From assembly GCA_012719125.1 (NCBI GenBank), contig JAAYAY010000296.1:1-49496 (forward strand): a stretch of 49,496 nt of DNA, read 5' to 3'. A program made the translations under genes and the position numbers. The DNA comes from Planctomycetaceae bacterium (GTDB lineage: Bacteria; Planctomycetota; Planctomycetia; Pirellulales; Thermoguttaceae). Positions 34,401 through 42,670 of the stretch are shown here, in pieces; the stretch's first letter is position 1, and each line of letters opens with the position of its first letter. The notes beneath the pieces were generated by a model. The model saw nothing but the letters and a program-made list of their open reading frames with translations, was not told the DNA's origin and searched no databases.

Positions 34401-35614
34401 GAACGGGAACGAAGCTAGCCGCAGGCGGTCAGTCACACACAGTGCGTCTTTGGGATGTGACAAAGGGTACGCCGCTGAACGACTTCCACGCCCATTGGGC
34501 GCACATTGAAGCGATAGCTTTCGGAGTGGACGGAGAAACGCTGATCACTTGTGCTGACGACAACACGACGAGAATCTGGTCTGTTGCTGACTTGCCTGAG
34601 ACGGTTAATTTGGAGACTGGTGGCCCCCGACCCCGGGCAACCTTCGTTGTTCATGAGGACTGGTCCATCTGGAGTACGTTTTCGTCAAATAGGTTGTTGG
34701 CTTCAGTAGGACTATATCCCTCGTATTTGCGCGTCTGGAGTCTTGAGGACTACTCAACGGTAGCTGCTTTCGACGTTCGGCACAATAAAGACGGACTAAT
34801 GTTCCAAGAGTGCATCGAGTTTTTGCCTGGTACGCACATGCTTATTACATGCCTAAGCATCGAAGGTGCGCCCAAGATCGGATTGCTGGACACGACAAAG
34901 CAAGTGAAGCGGGCGATATTCTCTCCTGACATGATACTTTCCGGCAAGCCCTTCGCCGCGGCGTACATGGCGCTCGCGCCGGATGGAAAGCATACAGCAA
35001 TTGCATCAAACAGCGATAAAGCTATTAGTCTGATTGATGTTGCAGCGCGAAAGACGGTGTGGTGCGTTGGTTCGCAGCATGGTCCTATTCGATCGATTGA
35101 ATTCGACAAGGCCGGAAAGATGCTGGCTGTCGGCACGAAGAGTGGATTGGTGATGCTCCTAGACGCGGCCACCGGTGAAGAATTGCGGGAACCGCTCGAA
35201 AATGGAACGAAATGGATCAACGCGATTGCCTTTTCGTCCAAGAATCTATTGGTTACCGCGGGTGAGGACCGAACGATCCGGATATGGGATATGAGCACCT
35301 ATAGTTTCACCGAGTTGCCGGCGGAACATCTCGAGACGATCCACTCCGTCGACCTGTCGCCCGACGAAAAGCTGCTTGCGTCGACCAGCGGTATTGACTT
35401 CTTCACTACGACGCCGAAGGCCAATCAGGGGGAAGTATGTCTCTGGGACTTCCAGCAACGTAAACTGGTTGCCAAGTTCAACGTCCACTGTGGTTGCGTC
35501 AGGTCGGCGCGATTCAGCCCGGATGGGAAACTGTTGGCAACGACGGGGCGTGACGGCAAGATGTACTTGTGGGATGTGGAGGAGTTGCTGCAGTTCGGCG
35601 TGCAGCGGCCGTGA
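31487..35614 (+). CDS. Receptor Ser/Thr protein kinase with WD40 repeats
   Basis: A 1375-residue receptor kinase. Residues 7-48 form an anti-sigma-type zinc finger (LGGCESCR). The kinase domain (about 115-380) has GRGGMG (glycine loop), Lys145 in AIKVL, HRDIKPSN (Asp239) and DFG (258-260), with MGTPQYMSPEQA in the activation segment. One membrane helix follows at about 404-425. Next is a domain of about 460-640 shared with the neighbour at 29184 (IPFQIG, VHFLHGTTHT, REWW). WD40 repeats then run from about 740 to the end, with motifs such as VRAIAFSPDGKTIASASGD. AAAGGAGC precedes the ATG. It follows the ECF sigma gene directly. Probably senses a signal outside and phosphorylates or releases the sigma factor. 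WD40 use outside the membrane is inferred. Confidence 0.92.
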   Translation: MADSQDCLNEAQLRALLDGMMPAAESEAVAAHLGGCESCRQNLDRLVGEGDTIGNQVASLGHPPVRSEALDEVVARLKERTVAETATQAESHAVRPSLGFLEPSKNPRHLGKLGEYEILEVIGRGGMGIVLKARDPKLERLVAIKVLNPELASSGAARARFLREARSAAAVTHEHVVTIHAVHDTADVPFLVMEYIVGVSLEDRIQRTGQMKVEEVLRIGMQAASGLAAAHAQGLVHRDIKPSNILLENGVERVKITDFGLARVVHEAQLTQTNAVMGTPQYMSPEQARGDKVDHRSDLFSLGCVLYAMCTGRSPFRAETPSGAIHRVCEDSPRPITDTNPDIPEWLAEIIDRLLAKKPEERFHTSSEVAEILGRYLAHVQQPSQAALPPGLPTVRKAVSRRNWLTATLATSLAALVLMVGGVWLNGSLKEKTGQKAQGSAENPGGTGPVTVSPPQRFFPVDIQAQATRFLGEGTSAPDNSFAELSEGSLSFKGIPFQIGHRYIQLAGKYVQNCPDAVRDIRLGRKAAKVHFLHGTTHTQDILGQEIATYTFHYADGTTESMPVVTGRHLREWWCGPSDKQRRATRAEIAWSGTNPAASEKGQTIIAYHCCWKNPCPEKTIATIDVVRTHVTKPSLFCLAITCDTNLEPLPPEPGLFHVSIGEWATRTSYSVSLPGSEIAPIFGKGTHNRLLPTGRHRVEIRADSTLIRSGTIEIEPGCVSYLSFDAPQAIVLFTDAQPKPLQELIGQSSAIRDVELSQDGMLLATAAGNGTVVLWRSENGMWKKEAEMPKPDPVVRAIAFSPKADWLAVGCEDGSLKLWNVGSNRQLTTLAESGSIIHDVAVSPDSTLIVTAHASGDVNVWNVELRQRVKSLRACQNEGVVSLAFSPDGSLLATGGWSEYRVKLWNVASWECIRVMPGHTGSVRAIAFSPDGKTIASASGDSTVKLWDCESGRMLQSLPSVRSLEALAFDRTGTKLAAGGQSHTVRLWDVTKGTPLNDFHAHWAHIEAIAFGVDGETLITCADDNTTRIWSVADLPETVNLETGGPRPRATFVVHEDWSIWSTFSSNRLLASVGLYPSYLRVWSLEDYSTVAAFDVRHNKDGLMFQECIEFLPGTHMLITCLSIEGAPKIGLLDTTKQVKRAIFSPDMILSGKPFAAAYMALAPDGKHTAIASNSDKAISLIDVAARKTVWCVGSQHGPIRSIEFDKAGKMLAVGTKSGLVMLLDAATGEELREPLENGTKWINAIAFSSKNLLVTAGEDRTIRIWDMSTYSFTELPAEHLETIHSVDLSPDEKLLASTSGIDFFTTTPKANQGEVCLWDFQQRKLVAKFNVHCGCVRSARFSPDGKLLATTGRDGKMYLWDVEELLQFGVQRP

Positions 35615-35838
35615 GAGGTTCTTGCCTGGAACGAGAATACAATTCCTCGGGCAAGCTCACACCGGCCTGATCCCTGGCCAATTCGCGTCGCAAAGCGGAA
35701 TGGCTCTCCTGGGTGACGTAACGACGTAGTGAACTGTTCTTGGTGAATCTGAGGAACTGTCGCTTGGCGAAGAATCGACAGATGCTTTCGACTGGAACAT
35801 GGGCGATGGCGGGGTGAAGTGGACTTCCCACGCCAAAC

Positions 35839-37097
35839 TTACTCGTCACCCCCCAGTTCCACAATCGCGTCCGCGATCTGGCGGCGCAAGCCGTCGTAAT
35901 CGTCGAAACGCAATCCGTTGGCCATTTTGTGGTCGCCGGAAACGACCTTGCCGCCTTCCGGCACAACCTCTTTCCGGCCGGTCCAGTCCCCCTGGGCGGC
36001 GCTGCCGGTGGAGCCGCCGAAGTCGATGGCGGAGAGTCTCTGCTCGACCGCGCTCCAGATCGCCTTGGCCCGAGCCGCCTGCTGGCCGCGGCGCGACGAG
36101 ATCTCCTCCACGAGTTGTTTCAGGGTGAAGAGGTATCGGTAGTCGTCTGCCCCTTCACGCGCTGCCTCCCAGGCGATGGCCGGACCGCCCGTCTCGTCGC
36201 CGGCCTGCGGATACTGGTAGATGATCGTGTTGAGCTTGTCGTACACTTAACGCAGTCTGATAACTCCACTCGAGCATCCCCGTACCGCCGGCCTGGTAGA
36301 GCCCGAATCCGTAGCCGAAACGCAGCACCTCGGGATGCCAGCCGGTCAGATCGATGTTGTAGAACCAGATCTCCTTGCCGTCCTTGCGAGTACGATCGAG
36401 AAAGGACTGCCAGCCGTCAGCGGCGTGCAAGTCACGCATAGGCCTTTCAGGTCGCGAAGCGAGCGGACGGCAACCGCCATCGGCTCACGCTCGCCCGGCG
36501 CGGCGAAGCAGGCCAGCGGTCGGCCGATCTCCCCATGGTCCGGCACCGAGGTGGGGAAGATCAGCCGGAGACAGTGGCGTGCGTAGACGATATATCCGTT
36601 TTCCGTCTGCTCGGCAGTCAGCTCGGGCATGGTCCGGTCGTCCTCGTAACGCTGGATAGGAGGCTCGAACTTGTCGACGGCCGCGAGGGTCAGGTCGTCA
36701 TACCAGACGGCACCGGTGCCCGAGTAGTTCATATTCAGCCACAGGCGGATGCGCAACGTCTGCGTGCCGAGGGGAGGAGTGAGATAGGCCGTGTACCGCG
36801 TCCAATCCCGATCGGTGTTGACGGCGATGGCGTTGTAGTCGGCGTCGAGGTACTTGCGTCCTTCTCCCTGGAAGACGACTGAAACGAGGGCCTGCGTGTC
36901 CTTGATGTCGCGGGTCTTGATCCACGCCTGAAGCTTGAAAAACTTCGCGTCCGGCGGCACGGCGACACCGTCCAAGGACCAGACCCCGTCGTCTTCCCGG
37001 CGCCCGTTGGCGATGAACAGGCTGCGCCGTCCCGTGTGCGCGGCCGTGTCGTCCCACTGGAACTGCGGCTGCTGTTTGCGGCTCTTGCGTCGCCATC
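35839..37097 (-). pseudogene. Degraded secreted hydrolase-like gene, 5' truncated and frame-shifted
   Basis: Three minus-strand frames carry consecutive pieces of one protein. Frame one (about 37097 down to about 36440) has FQWDDTAAHTGRRSLFIANG, AWIKTRDIKDTQALVSVVFQ and WYDDLTLAAVD, typical of a carbohydrate-binding beta-sandwich. A frameshift near 36440 leads to WQSFLDRTRKDGKEIWFYNI. A second near 36250 leads to YDKLNTIIYQYPQAG, ending in IADAIVELGG before a stop at 35839. Upstream of 37097 the reading frame meets a stop and no start or signal peptide exists, so the N-terminal part is lost. The catalytic piece resembles DUF4091-type glycoside-hydrolase-like proteins. Two shifts plus truncation argue for a real pseudogene; one sequencing error would not explain it. 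Confidence 0.75.
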
Positions 37098-37131
37098 AGG
37101 CCTTTCGATAATGAATGGCGTTGCCGAGGAC

Positions 37132-37146
37132 TTCGTACCCTACGAA
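37132..37146. promoter_or_regulatory. Small hairpin before the ribosome-binding site of the isomerase-like gene
   Basis: TTCGTA (37132-37137) and TACGAA (37141-37146) form a perfect six-base inverted repeat with a three-base centre. It ends just before the GGAGG of the gene at 37161. It may be an operator or an RNA element affecting initiation. Chance is not excluded. Confidence 0.35.
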
Positions 37147-37160
37147 AACCGGAGGTTGCC

Positions 37161-38597
37161 ATGAACAGCGAAATTCAGCGAAGAACGTTCCTGCAATTGA
37201 CCCTGGCCGGGACCGCGATGGGTCTGGGCGCACCGTGCATGGCAGGCTTCACCACGCCCCGACCATCGTCCCTCATCAGTCCGGGTTGCCGGAGGAGCAA
37301 AGTCAAGGTAGCGAGGATCTTCATGGCCAATCCACAAGGGCTCTGGCCCAAGCCCAAGCTGAATCTTGAAGAGGAAGTCCGCTCGTACAAGGCCGTTTTC
37401 GAGACGATGAAGGAGGAACTGACTGATGTGGATTTCTTCGTGGACCAGTTGGTCACCTCTGAGGATGAAATCAAGGCTCTCCAGGAAACGCTGAAAACGG
37501 CCGACGGCATCCTGGCAATCCACCTGACCATCGGAATTCGTCCGATCCTCCGTGGGATCCTCGCCGCCGGACGGCCGACCATGGTCTTCGCGGTTCCCTA
37601 CTCTGGGCACGAATGGGCCGGCTTCGGCGAGATGCTCAAGGACCCCGCAGGCGTCAGGATGGACTGCATGCTGACCAGCGACCGCACACAATTGGCGGCC
37701 GCCGTCCGGCCCTTCAGGGCGATCCATCACTTGAGAGAAGCCAAGGTCCTCAACGTTTCCACTCGCCAGCCATCCGACTTTGTCGCCTTGGTCAAGAAGG
37801 CGTTCGGCACGGAAATCAAGACGATTGAGCTTGCCCGCGTTGTCGACGCCTACAATGCCGTGGACGAGGTCGCGGCCAAGGCCGAGAGTCAGCGTTGGAT
37901 CGAGCAGGCGGCGGCGGTCGTCGAGCCATCCAAGGAAAACGTGCTGAAGTCGTGCAGGCTGGCCCTGGCCTTCGAACACCTGCTTGCCGAAGAGGACGCC
38001 ACGGTCATGACCGTCGACTGCTACGGAACGATGTGGCAAGGGACCATCAAGCTGCCGGCTTATCCATGCCTCGGTTTCGCCAGGCTCAACAACATGGGAC
38101 TTGGCGGGATCTGCGAGTCTGATCTGCGCTCGGCGATGACGCACATCCTCTTCCAGGGCCTGTCGGGCAGGCCCGGCTTCATCAGCGATCCGACGGTCGA
38201 CGAGTCGCAGGACGCCATCATCCTGGCCCATTGCCTGGGCACACCCAAAATGGCCGGGCCAAATGAACCTGGCGAACCGTACAGGCTCCGCACCGTGTTG
38301 GAACGCCAGGAAGGCGTTGTCCCCCAGGTCTTCATGCGCACGGGGGAACGGGTGACTCAGTCCCTGCTCGTCGGCGTCGACGAGATCATCTACTTCACCG
38401 GTGAGATCATCGACGCCCCGGACGTCGACCGGGGCTGCCGCACCAAGATCACCGTCAAGGTGGACGGCAACGTGGAGAAACTGTGGAGGAACTGGTCCAA
38501 CGGATTGCACCGAGTGACCTGCTACGGCGACGTCACCAAGGACATGGAGCGATTCTGCCGGTTCACAAATATCAAGATGACGGACGAAGCGGCCTGA
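37161..38597 (+). CDS. Tat-exported L-fucose/L-arabinose isomerase-like protein
   Basis: A 478-residue protein of the sugar-isomerase fold (fucose/arabinose isomerase-like). It has a twin-arginine signal (QRRTFLQLTLAGTAMGLG). Blocks include VDFFVDQLVTSEDEIK, GILAIHLTIGIRP, SAMTHILFQGLSGRPGFISDP (the metal-site region of the C-terminal part) and ILAHCLGTPKM. The usual GGTs of cytoplasmic isomerases lack a signal peptide, so this exported form has an uncertain role. GGAGG lies before ATG 37161. It stands alone: a pseudogene lies upstream on the other strand and P5C dehydrogenase downstream on the other strand. Family confident, activity not. Confidence 0.75.
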   Translation: MNSEIQRRTFLQLTLAGTAMGLGAPCMAGFTTPRPSSLISPGCRRSKVKVARIFMANPQGLWPKPKLNLEEEVRSYKAVFETMKEELTDVDFFVDQLVTSEDEIKALQETLKTADGILAIHLTIGIRPILRGILAAGRPTMVFAVPYSGHEWAGFGEMLKDPAGVRMDCMLTSDRTQLAAAVRPFRAIHHLREAKVLNVSTRQPSDFVALVKKAFGTEIKTIELARVVDAYNAVDEVAAKAESQRWIEQAAAVVEPSKENVLKSCRLALAFEHLLAEEDATVMTVDCYGTMWQGTIKLPAYPCLGFARLNNMGLGGICESDLRSAMTHILFQGLSGRPGFISDPTVDESQDAIILAHCLGTPKMAGPNEPGEPYRLRTVLERQEGVVPQVFMRTGERVTQSLLVGVDEIIYFTGEIIDAPDVDRGCRTKITVKVDGNVEKLWRNWSNGLHRVTCYGDVTKDMERFCRFTNIKMTDEAA

Positions 38598-38671
38598 TCG
38601 TTCGCGGAGAGTACGGATGGAGATCTGCACCTCTCGGCAGGCGGCTCTGACGATTCAACCGAGCCTGCGTA

Positions 38672-40300
38672 TCACGGCTCCATATAAGGATACCTGAAAT
38701 CCGTCGGCGGCAGGAACGTCTCCTTGATCGTTCGCGGCGTAACCCAGCGTTCCAGGTTCAACCAACTGCCGGCTTTGTCGTTCGTGCCCGAGGCGCGGGA
38801 GCCGCCGAAGGGTTGCTGCCCGACGACGGCGCCGGTGGGTTTGTCGTTGATATAGAAGTTGCCCGCCGCGTGCCGCAGGGCATCCATGGCCTTGACGATG
38901 GCAGCGCGGTCCCGGGCGAAAATTGCCCCGGTCAGTGCGTAGGGCGACGTTTGATCGCACACGTGGAGCGTCTCTTCGTACTCCCCTTCCGGGTAGACGT
39001 AGACGCTGAGTACGGGGCCGAAAATCTCTTCGGCCATGAGTTTCGAATCGGGCGTTTTCGACAGGATCACGGTCGGTTCGACATAATAGCCGACCGAATC
39101 GTCGCAACCGCCGCCGCAGAGGATTTCCAGGTCGGGGCTGCTGTTGGCATAGTCGACGTAGCCCTTGATGTTTGTGAACGAGGCTTTGTCGATCACCGCA
39201 CCCATGAAACTGGTGAAGTCGGCGACGTCGCCCATCTTGATCTGGCCGATCTTGTCGAGAAGCTGCTCCTTGACCTGCGGCCAGATCGAATCAGGAATGT
39301 ACGCGCGGCTGGCAGCCGAGCACTTCTGGCCCTGGTATTCGAAGGCTCCGCGGACCAGGGCCGTCACCAGGGCGTCGACGTCGCTGCTGGCGTGGGCAAA
39401 GATGAAGTCCTTGCCGCCTGTTTCGCCCACGATCCGCGGATAGCAGACATATTTGCGGATGTCGGAGCCCACCTCCAGATAGATGGTCGAAAAGACCTTG
39501 GTACTGCCCGTGAAGTGGATGCCCCCGAGGCTCGGGTTGCTCAGGGCGGCGGGCCCCACGATCGATCCGGACCCGGGAACCATGTTGATCACACCGGGCG
39601 GCAGGCCCGCCTCAGCCAGCACCTGCATGATGAAATGGGCCGGCAGAACGGCGCTCGAAGCCGGTTTCCACACCACCGTGTTGCCCATCAGGGCCGGCGC
39701 CGTGGGGAGATTGCCGGCGATCGAGGTGAAATTGAACGGCGTGATCGCCATCACGAAACCGTCCAGCGGACGGTGCTCCATGTAGTTCAGCACTCCGGGA
39801 GTCGACAGAGGCTGGTCGCTGTAGACCTCTTCCATGAAGTGCGGGTTGAATCGCCAGAAGTCGATCAGCTCGCAGGCCGAGTCGATTTCGGCCTGGTGCG
39901 GAGTCTTGCTCATATTGAGCATGGTGGCCGCATTGAGAATCTGGCGGTACTTGCCGGCCAGCAATTGGGCCGCCTTCAAGAAAATGATCGCCCGGGCGTC
40001 CCACGGCATCCGGCTCCACTGGGGCTTGGCCCGATCGGCGGCTGCGATCGCCTTCTCCACGAACAACGCGTTCGCCTGGTGATACTGGCCCAGGACATGC
40101 TGATGGTTGTGGGGGCAAATCATATCGGCCAGCGAGCCGTTCCTCACCTCCTCCCCATCGATGATCATCGGGACCTCGGACCGGGTTCCGAGCAATTCCT
40201 GCACCCTGCCCTGAAGCTCGGCCCGCTCGGGCGTGCCGGGTGCGTAGCTCAAAACGGGTTCGTTGACGGGCTGTGGAACGCGAAAGATACCGTTGAACAT
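38672..40300 (-). CDS. pruA: L-glutamate gamma-semialdehyde (delta-1-pyrroline-5-carboxylate) dehydrogenase
   Basis: A 542-residue aldehyde dehydrogenase of the ALDH4A1/RocA-like P5C dehydrogenase class. It oxidises glutamate semialdehyde to glutamate with NAD, the last step of proline (and arginine) catabolism. It carries the class-specific N-terminus (YAPGTPERAELQ, VPMIIDGEEVR). The catalytic elements are Asn190 in TPFNFT, Glu293 in VGETGGKDF and Cys327 in QGQKCSAASRAYIP. The C-terminal YEETLHVCDQTSPYALTGAIFARD block is also class-specific. The length matches the mitochondrial-type enzyme (about 540). No proline dehydrogenase gene is adjacent. GGAG lies shortly before ATG 40300. The product could serve catabolism of glutamate released by the gamma-glutamyltransferase encoded in the window; this is inference. 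Confidence 0.93.
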   Translation of the reverse strand: MFNGIFRVPQPVNEPVLSYAPGTPERAELQGRVQELLGTRSEVPMIIDGEEVRNGSLADMICPHNHQHVLGQYHQANALFVEKAIAAADRAKPQWSRMPWDARAIIFLKAAQLLAGKYRQILNAATMLNMSKTPHQAEIDSACELIDFWRFNPHFMEEVYSDQPLSTPGVLNYMEHRPLDGFVMAITPFNFTSIAGNLPTAPALMGNTVVWKPASSAVLPAHFIMQVLAEAGLPPGVINMVPGSGSIVGPAALSNPSLGGIHFTGSTKVFSTIYLEVGSDIRKYVCYPRIVGETGGKDFIFAHASSDVDALVTALVRGAFEYQGQKCSAASRAYIPDSIWPQVKEQLLDKIGQIKMGDVADFTSFMGAVIDKASFTNIKGYVDYANSSPDLEILCGGGCDDSVGYYVEPTVILSKTPDSKLMAEEIFGPVLSVYVYPEGEYEETLHVCDQTSPYALTGAIFARDRAAIVKAMDALRHAAGNFYINDKPTGAVVGQQPFGGSRASGTNDKAGSWLNLERWVTPRTIKETFLPPTDFRYPYMEP

Positions 40301-40597
40301 GGCGATCTCCCCCCATAAGGTCGTGTTACTTGAAGATTGCTCTCCTCAATCATCCGTAATCCGAAAAGAGACCTTATCGGTGGTCATTCTGGGAAACACG
40401 CCCTGCTGCGTCAAGTGTCTGGTGAGAAGGGAGAGGAGTTTATGGTCGCCACCGAGCAAAGATGGGAGGTGGAAGACAGGATAGCTTCTCTTCCTGAAGC
40501 GGGCCATGGACAGCGCAGACACCCCGTACCATGCCGCCCATGCGCATGGGAACTACCCCAACGTGATGCTCCGCAGCCGAGCGGCACCGTTCGTCGG

Positions 40598-42592
40598 TCA
40601 CTCCTCCAACGTTCTCTGAGACGTTCTTTCTTCCATCGCCCGAGCTCGGGCCTCATCGGCAGCAGCCTTCTCGTTTTCACCAAGTCTGCGATACAAGGCC
40701 GCCCGACCGCGAAGTGCGAGGATGCACTTCGGATCGAGCCGGACGGCCTCGTTGAAGTCCTTGAGGGCCTGCTCGTCGTCACCTCGCCGCGCCGAAAAGA
40801 CCGCACGATTTGCGTGGGCGGGGGCGCAGTGGGGGTCGATCTCAAGTGCCCGGTTCCAGTCCTCCAACGCTTTCTCAGAATCCCCGACCTTCCAGAAGGC
40901 AGTACCTCGATTGACCCGGGTCGGCACATCGTCGGGGTTCAGTTTCAGGGCCGTGCTCATGTCGGCGATCGCCTCTTTGAACATCTGGCCCTTGAAATAG
41001 AAATAACCTCGACGCCGAACCGCCGACGCAAGAGATTCGAGTTTGGGCCGGACACGCAACTTCTCTTCCTTGCCGTCACGCCAGACGTCGAAGACACCTA
41101 GGCTGCATAGCGAGCGACTGAGGACACGTCTCTGGAGATGAGCGCAATCGTCGATGCGATTACTTCCTACCGAGAGAACCACATCGCCAACCTCGAAACC
41201 GGCCTCCGCCGCCGCCGAGCCCGGCAGCACCGCGTTCACCAGCACGGCCTTCTCTCTCTCCAGACCTTTCGGGACTTCATCTCCCACAACATCCGAGATG
41301 TCAATACCCAGCCTAGGATGCCGGAGGGGAATGTCTGCGAACAATCGTATGGCCTTGACCTCGCCGGTGTGTGTGGGTGGCCTCGTTTTCTTCCATACAA
41401 ATACCGCCCACGGGGTTCCGCGATATTGATCTTGTTCAGGGTCCCCAGAGAGGTCGGGGATGAAGAAGATGCCGACTCGGCGCTCCAAATACTCTTGGTA
41501 GTACACGGTGCTCGGCATACAGTCAGTCCAGATGCGCAACCCCTGATGCATGAAATAACCGCGTGAATGAATACTCTTCTCGTCGCCGCATTCAGCGGGC
41601 TCGGTATCCAATGACTGGTTCCATGGTAAAATCTCTTTGACTTCCAGGGCCTTCTCAACGTCTTGAACCCTCATGCCCGGACGAGGAAACAGGTCCACGG
41701 CCCAGACGATGTCCCCCTGGACGATGGCAATGACCTTGGTCCAGGCAGCAATGCGGTATTCCAGAATCACCGTCCCCTGCAATCCTTGGACAGCTATGGC
41801 CGATTCCACGTCCCTCTTCTCCCAGGGATGGAGGGCTTGGTTCTTGGCCAACTCAAGCTTGCGTCGGAGTTCATCTGGCTTACGGTCTACTGGCGCCGGT
41901 TCGACCCCGAAGTACTCGAATGTGTTAAAAGCCTCGTCCGACGAGACCGTTTTCAACGGCTTTCCCCAGTTCGGCAGTGCAAACAGTTCGTCGCGTGTGG
42001 TGCAGCCCGGCACGACGCCGAAGTAGTTTGCCGTCGGACGGCTCGAAGGCCGGACCGATCCCGGTTGCTGCGACGATTCGAGGACGACTGGCTTCTCGCC
42101 GAAGAAGCGGATGCGTTTGACGACCTGCTTGCCTTCCGCGTCCTCCACTTCGAGGACAACAAACGCCTCTTGTGATTCCAGCAAATCGCCGGAGATTCCC
42201 TCCGTCGCAAAGCGGGCTTCCGCCGGCAGTTGCTCGATCGAATCCAGACGGCCCAACTTGAACACCTCGCCGATCGCCTTCGGCGTGAACTTGGGCGGCG
42301 GGTACAGATCGATGCCGATCACCTCGCCGCCTTTGGCGATAACCACGACTTTCTTCCACGGCTTGATGGCATACTCGAGACAGCGCGTCCCGTCGGCCGC
42401 TGCTGTTTCCGAGGTCTTGTTGCTCCACGCCTTGCCCTGGATGTCCGTGAGCTTTGAAACACCGGGCGACACTTCGTGCACGTGTTTGACCGATCGCTTT
42501 GTCTGGGCCGGGCCTGGAGTTACAAGACAGTACCATATCGCGGCCGCTGCAACGACGGTACCTCGATGCAGAAAACAGTTGGGTTTCGTCAT
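40598..42592 (-). CDS. Secreted PDZ and TPR domain protein
   Basis: A 664-residue exported protein. A signal segment (RGTVVAAAAIWYCLVTPGPA) comes first. Residues about 40-440 are of unknown fold and contain two similar blocks (EYAIKPWKKVVVIAKGGEVIGIDLYP and EYRIAAWTKVIAIVQGDIVWAVDLFP), an internal duplication. A PDZ domain follows (LGIDISDVVGDEVP ... VNAVLPGSAAAEAGFEVGDVVLSVG). Three tetratricopeptide repeats close the protein (EAIADMSTALKLNPDD, KALEDWNRALEIDPHC, QALKDFNEAVRLDPKC). I chose ATG 42592 over the upstream ATG 42643 because AGGAAC and GGGGGAGA stand before it and the signal begins there. It lies downstream of the large secreted protein with a 78-bp gap, so the two may be co-transcribed. 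Function unknown. Confidence 0.78.
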   Translation of the reverse strand: MTKPNCFLHRGTVVAAAAIWYCLVTPGPAQTKRSVKHVHEVSPGVSKLTDIQGKAWSNKTSETAAADGTRCLEYAIKPWKKVVVIAKGGEVIGIDLYPPPKFTPKAIGEVFKLGRLDSIEQLPAEARFATEGISGDLLESQEAFVVLEVEDAEGKQVVKRIRFFGEKPVVLESSQQPGSVRPSSRPTANYFGVVPGCTTRDELFALPNWGKPLKTVSSDEAFNTFEYFGVEPAPVDRKPDELRRKLELAKNQALHPWEKRDVESAIAVQGLQGTVILEYRIAAWTKVIAIVQGDIVWAVDLFPRPGMRVQDVEKALEVKEILPWNQSLDTEPAECGDEKSIHSRGYFMHQGLRIWTDCMPSTVYYQEYLERRVGIFFIPDLSGDPEQDQYRGTPWAVFVWKKTRPPTHTGEVKAIRLFADIPLRHPRLGIDISDVVGDEVPKGLEREKAVLVNAVLPGSAAAEAGFEVGDVVLSVGSNRIDDCAHLQRRVLSRSLCSLGVFDVWRDGKEEKLRVRPKLESLASAVRRRGYFYFKGQMFKEAIADMSTALKLNPDDVPTRVNRGTAFWKVGDSEKALEDWNRALEIDPHCAPAHANRAVFSARRGDDEQALKDFNEAVRLDPKCILALRGRAALYRRLGENEKAAADEARARAMEERTSQRTLEE

Positions 42593-42670
42593 GTTCCTAT
42601 CTCCCCCCAAGTGCATCGTGCCAACGCACGGCGGAGCCACCATGCAACTCGTCCTGGACAGTCGTTGTTG

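Noticed and set aside
35514-35966. A 150-codon minus-strand frame across the gap downstream of the kinase gene
   Set aside because: It overlaps the kinase 3' end and the pseudogene in another frame and shows low-complexity Arg/Ser/Pro content typical of a shadow.
37140-38630. A 496-codon minus-strand open frame
   Set aside because: It lies opposite the isomerase-like Tat protein, which has a signal peptide and a good ribosome-binding site. The antisense product is not protein-like.
38813-40318. A 501-codon plus-strand open frame
   Set aside because: It is the shadow of the P5C dehydrogenase gene, whose catalytic residues are all present on the minus strand.
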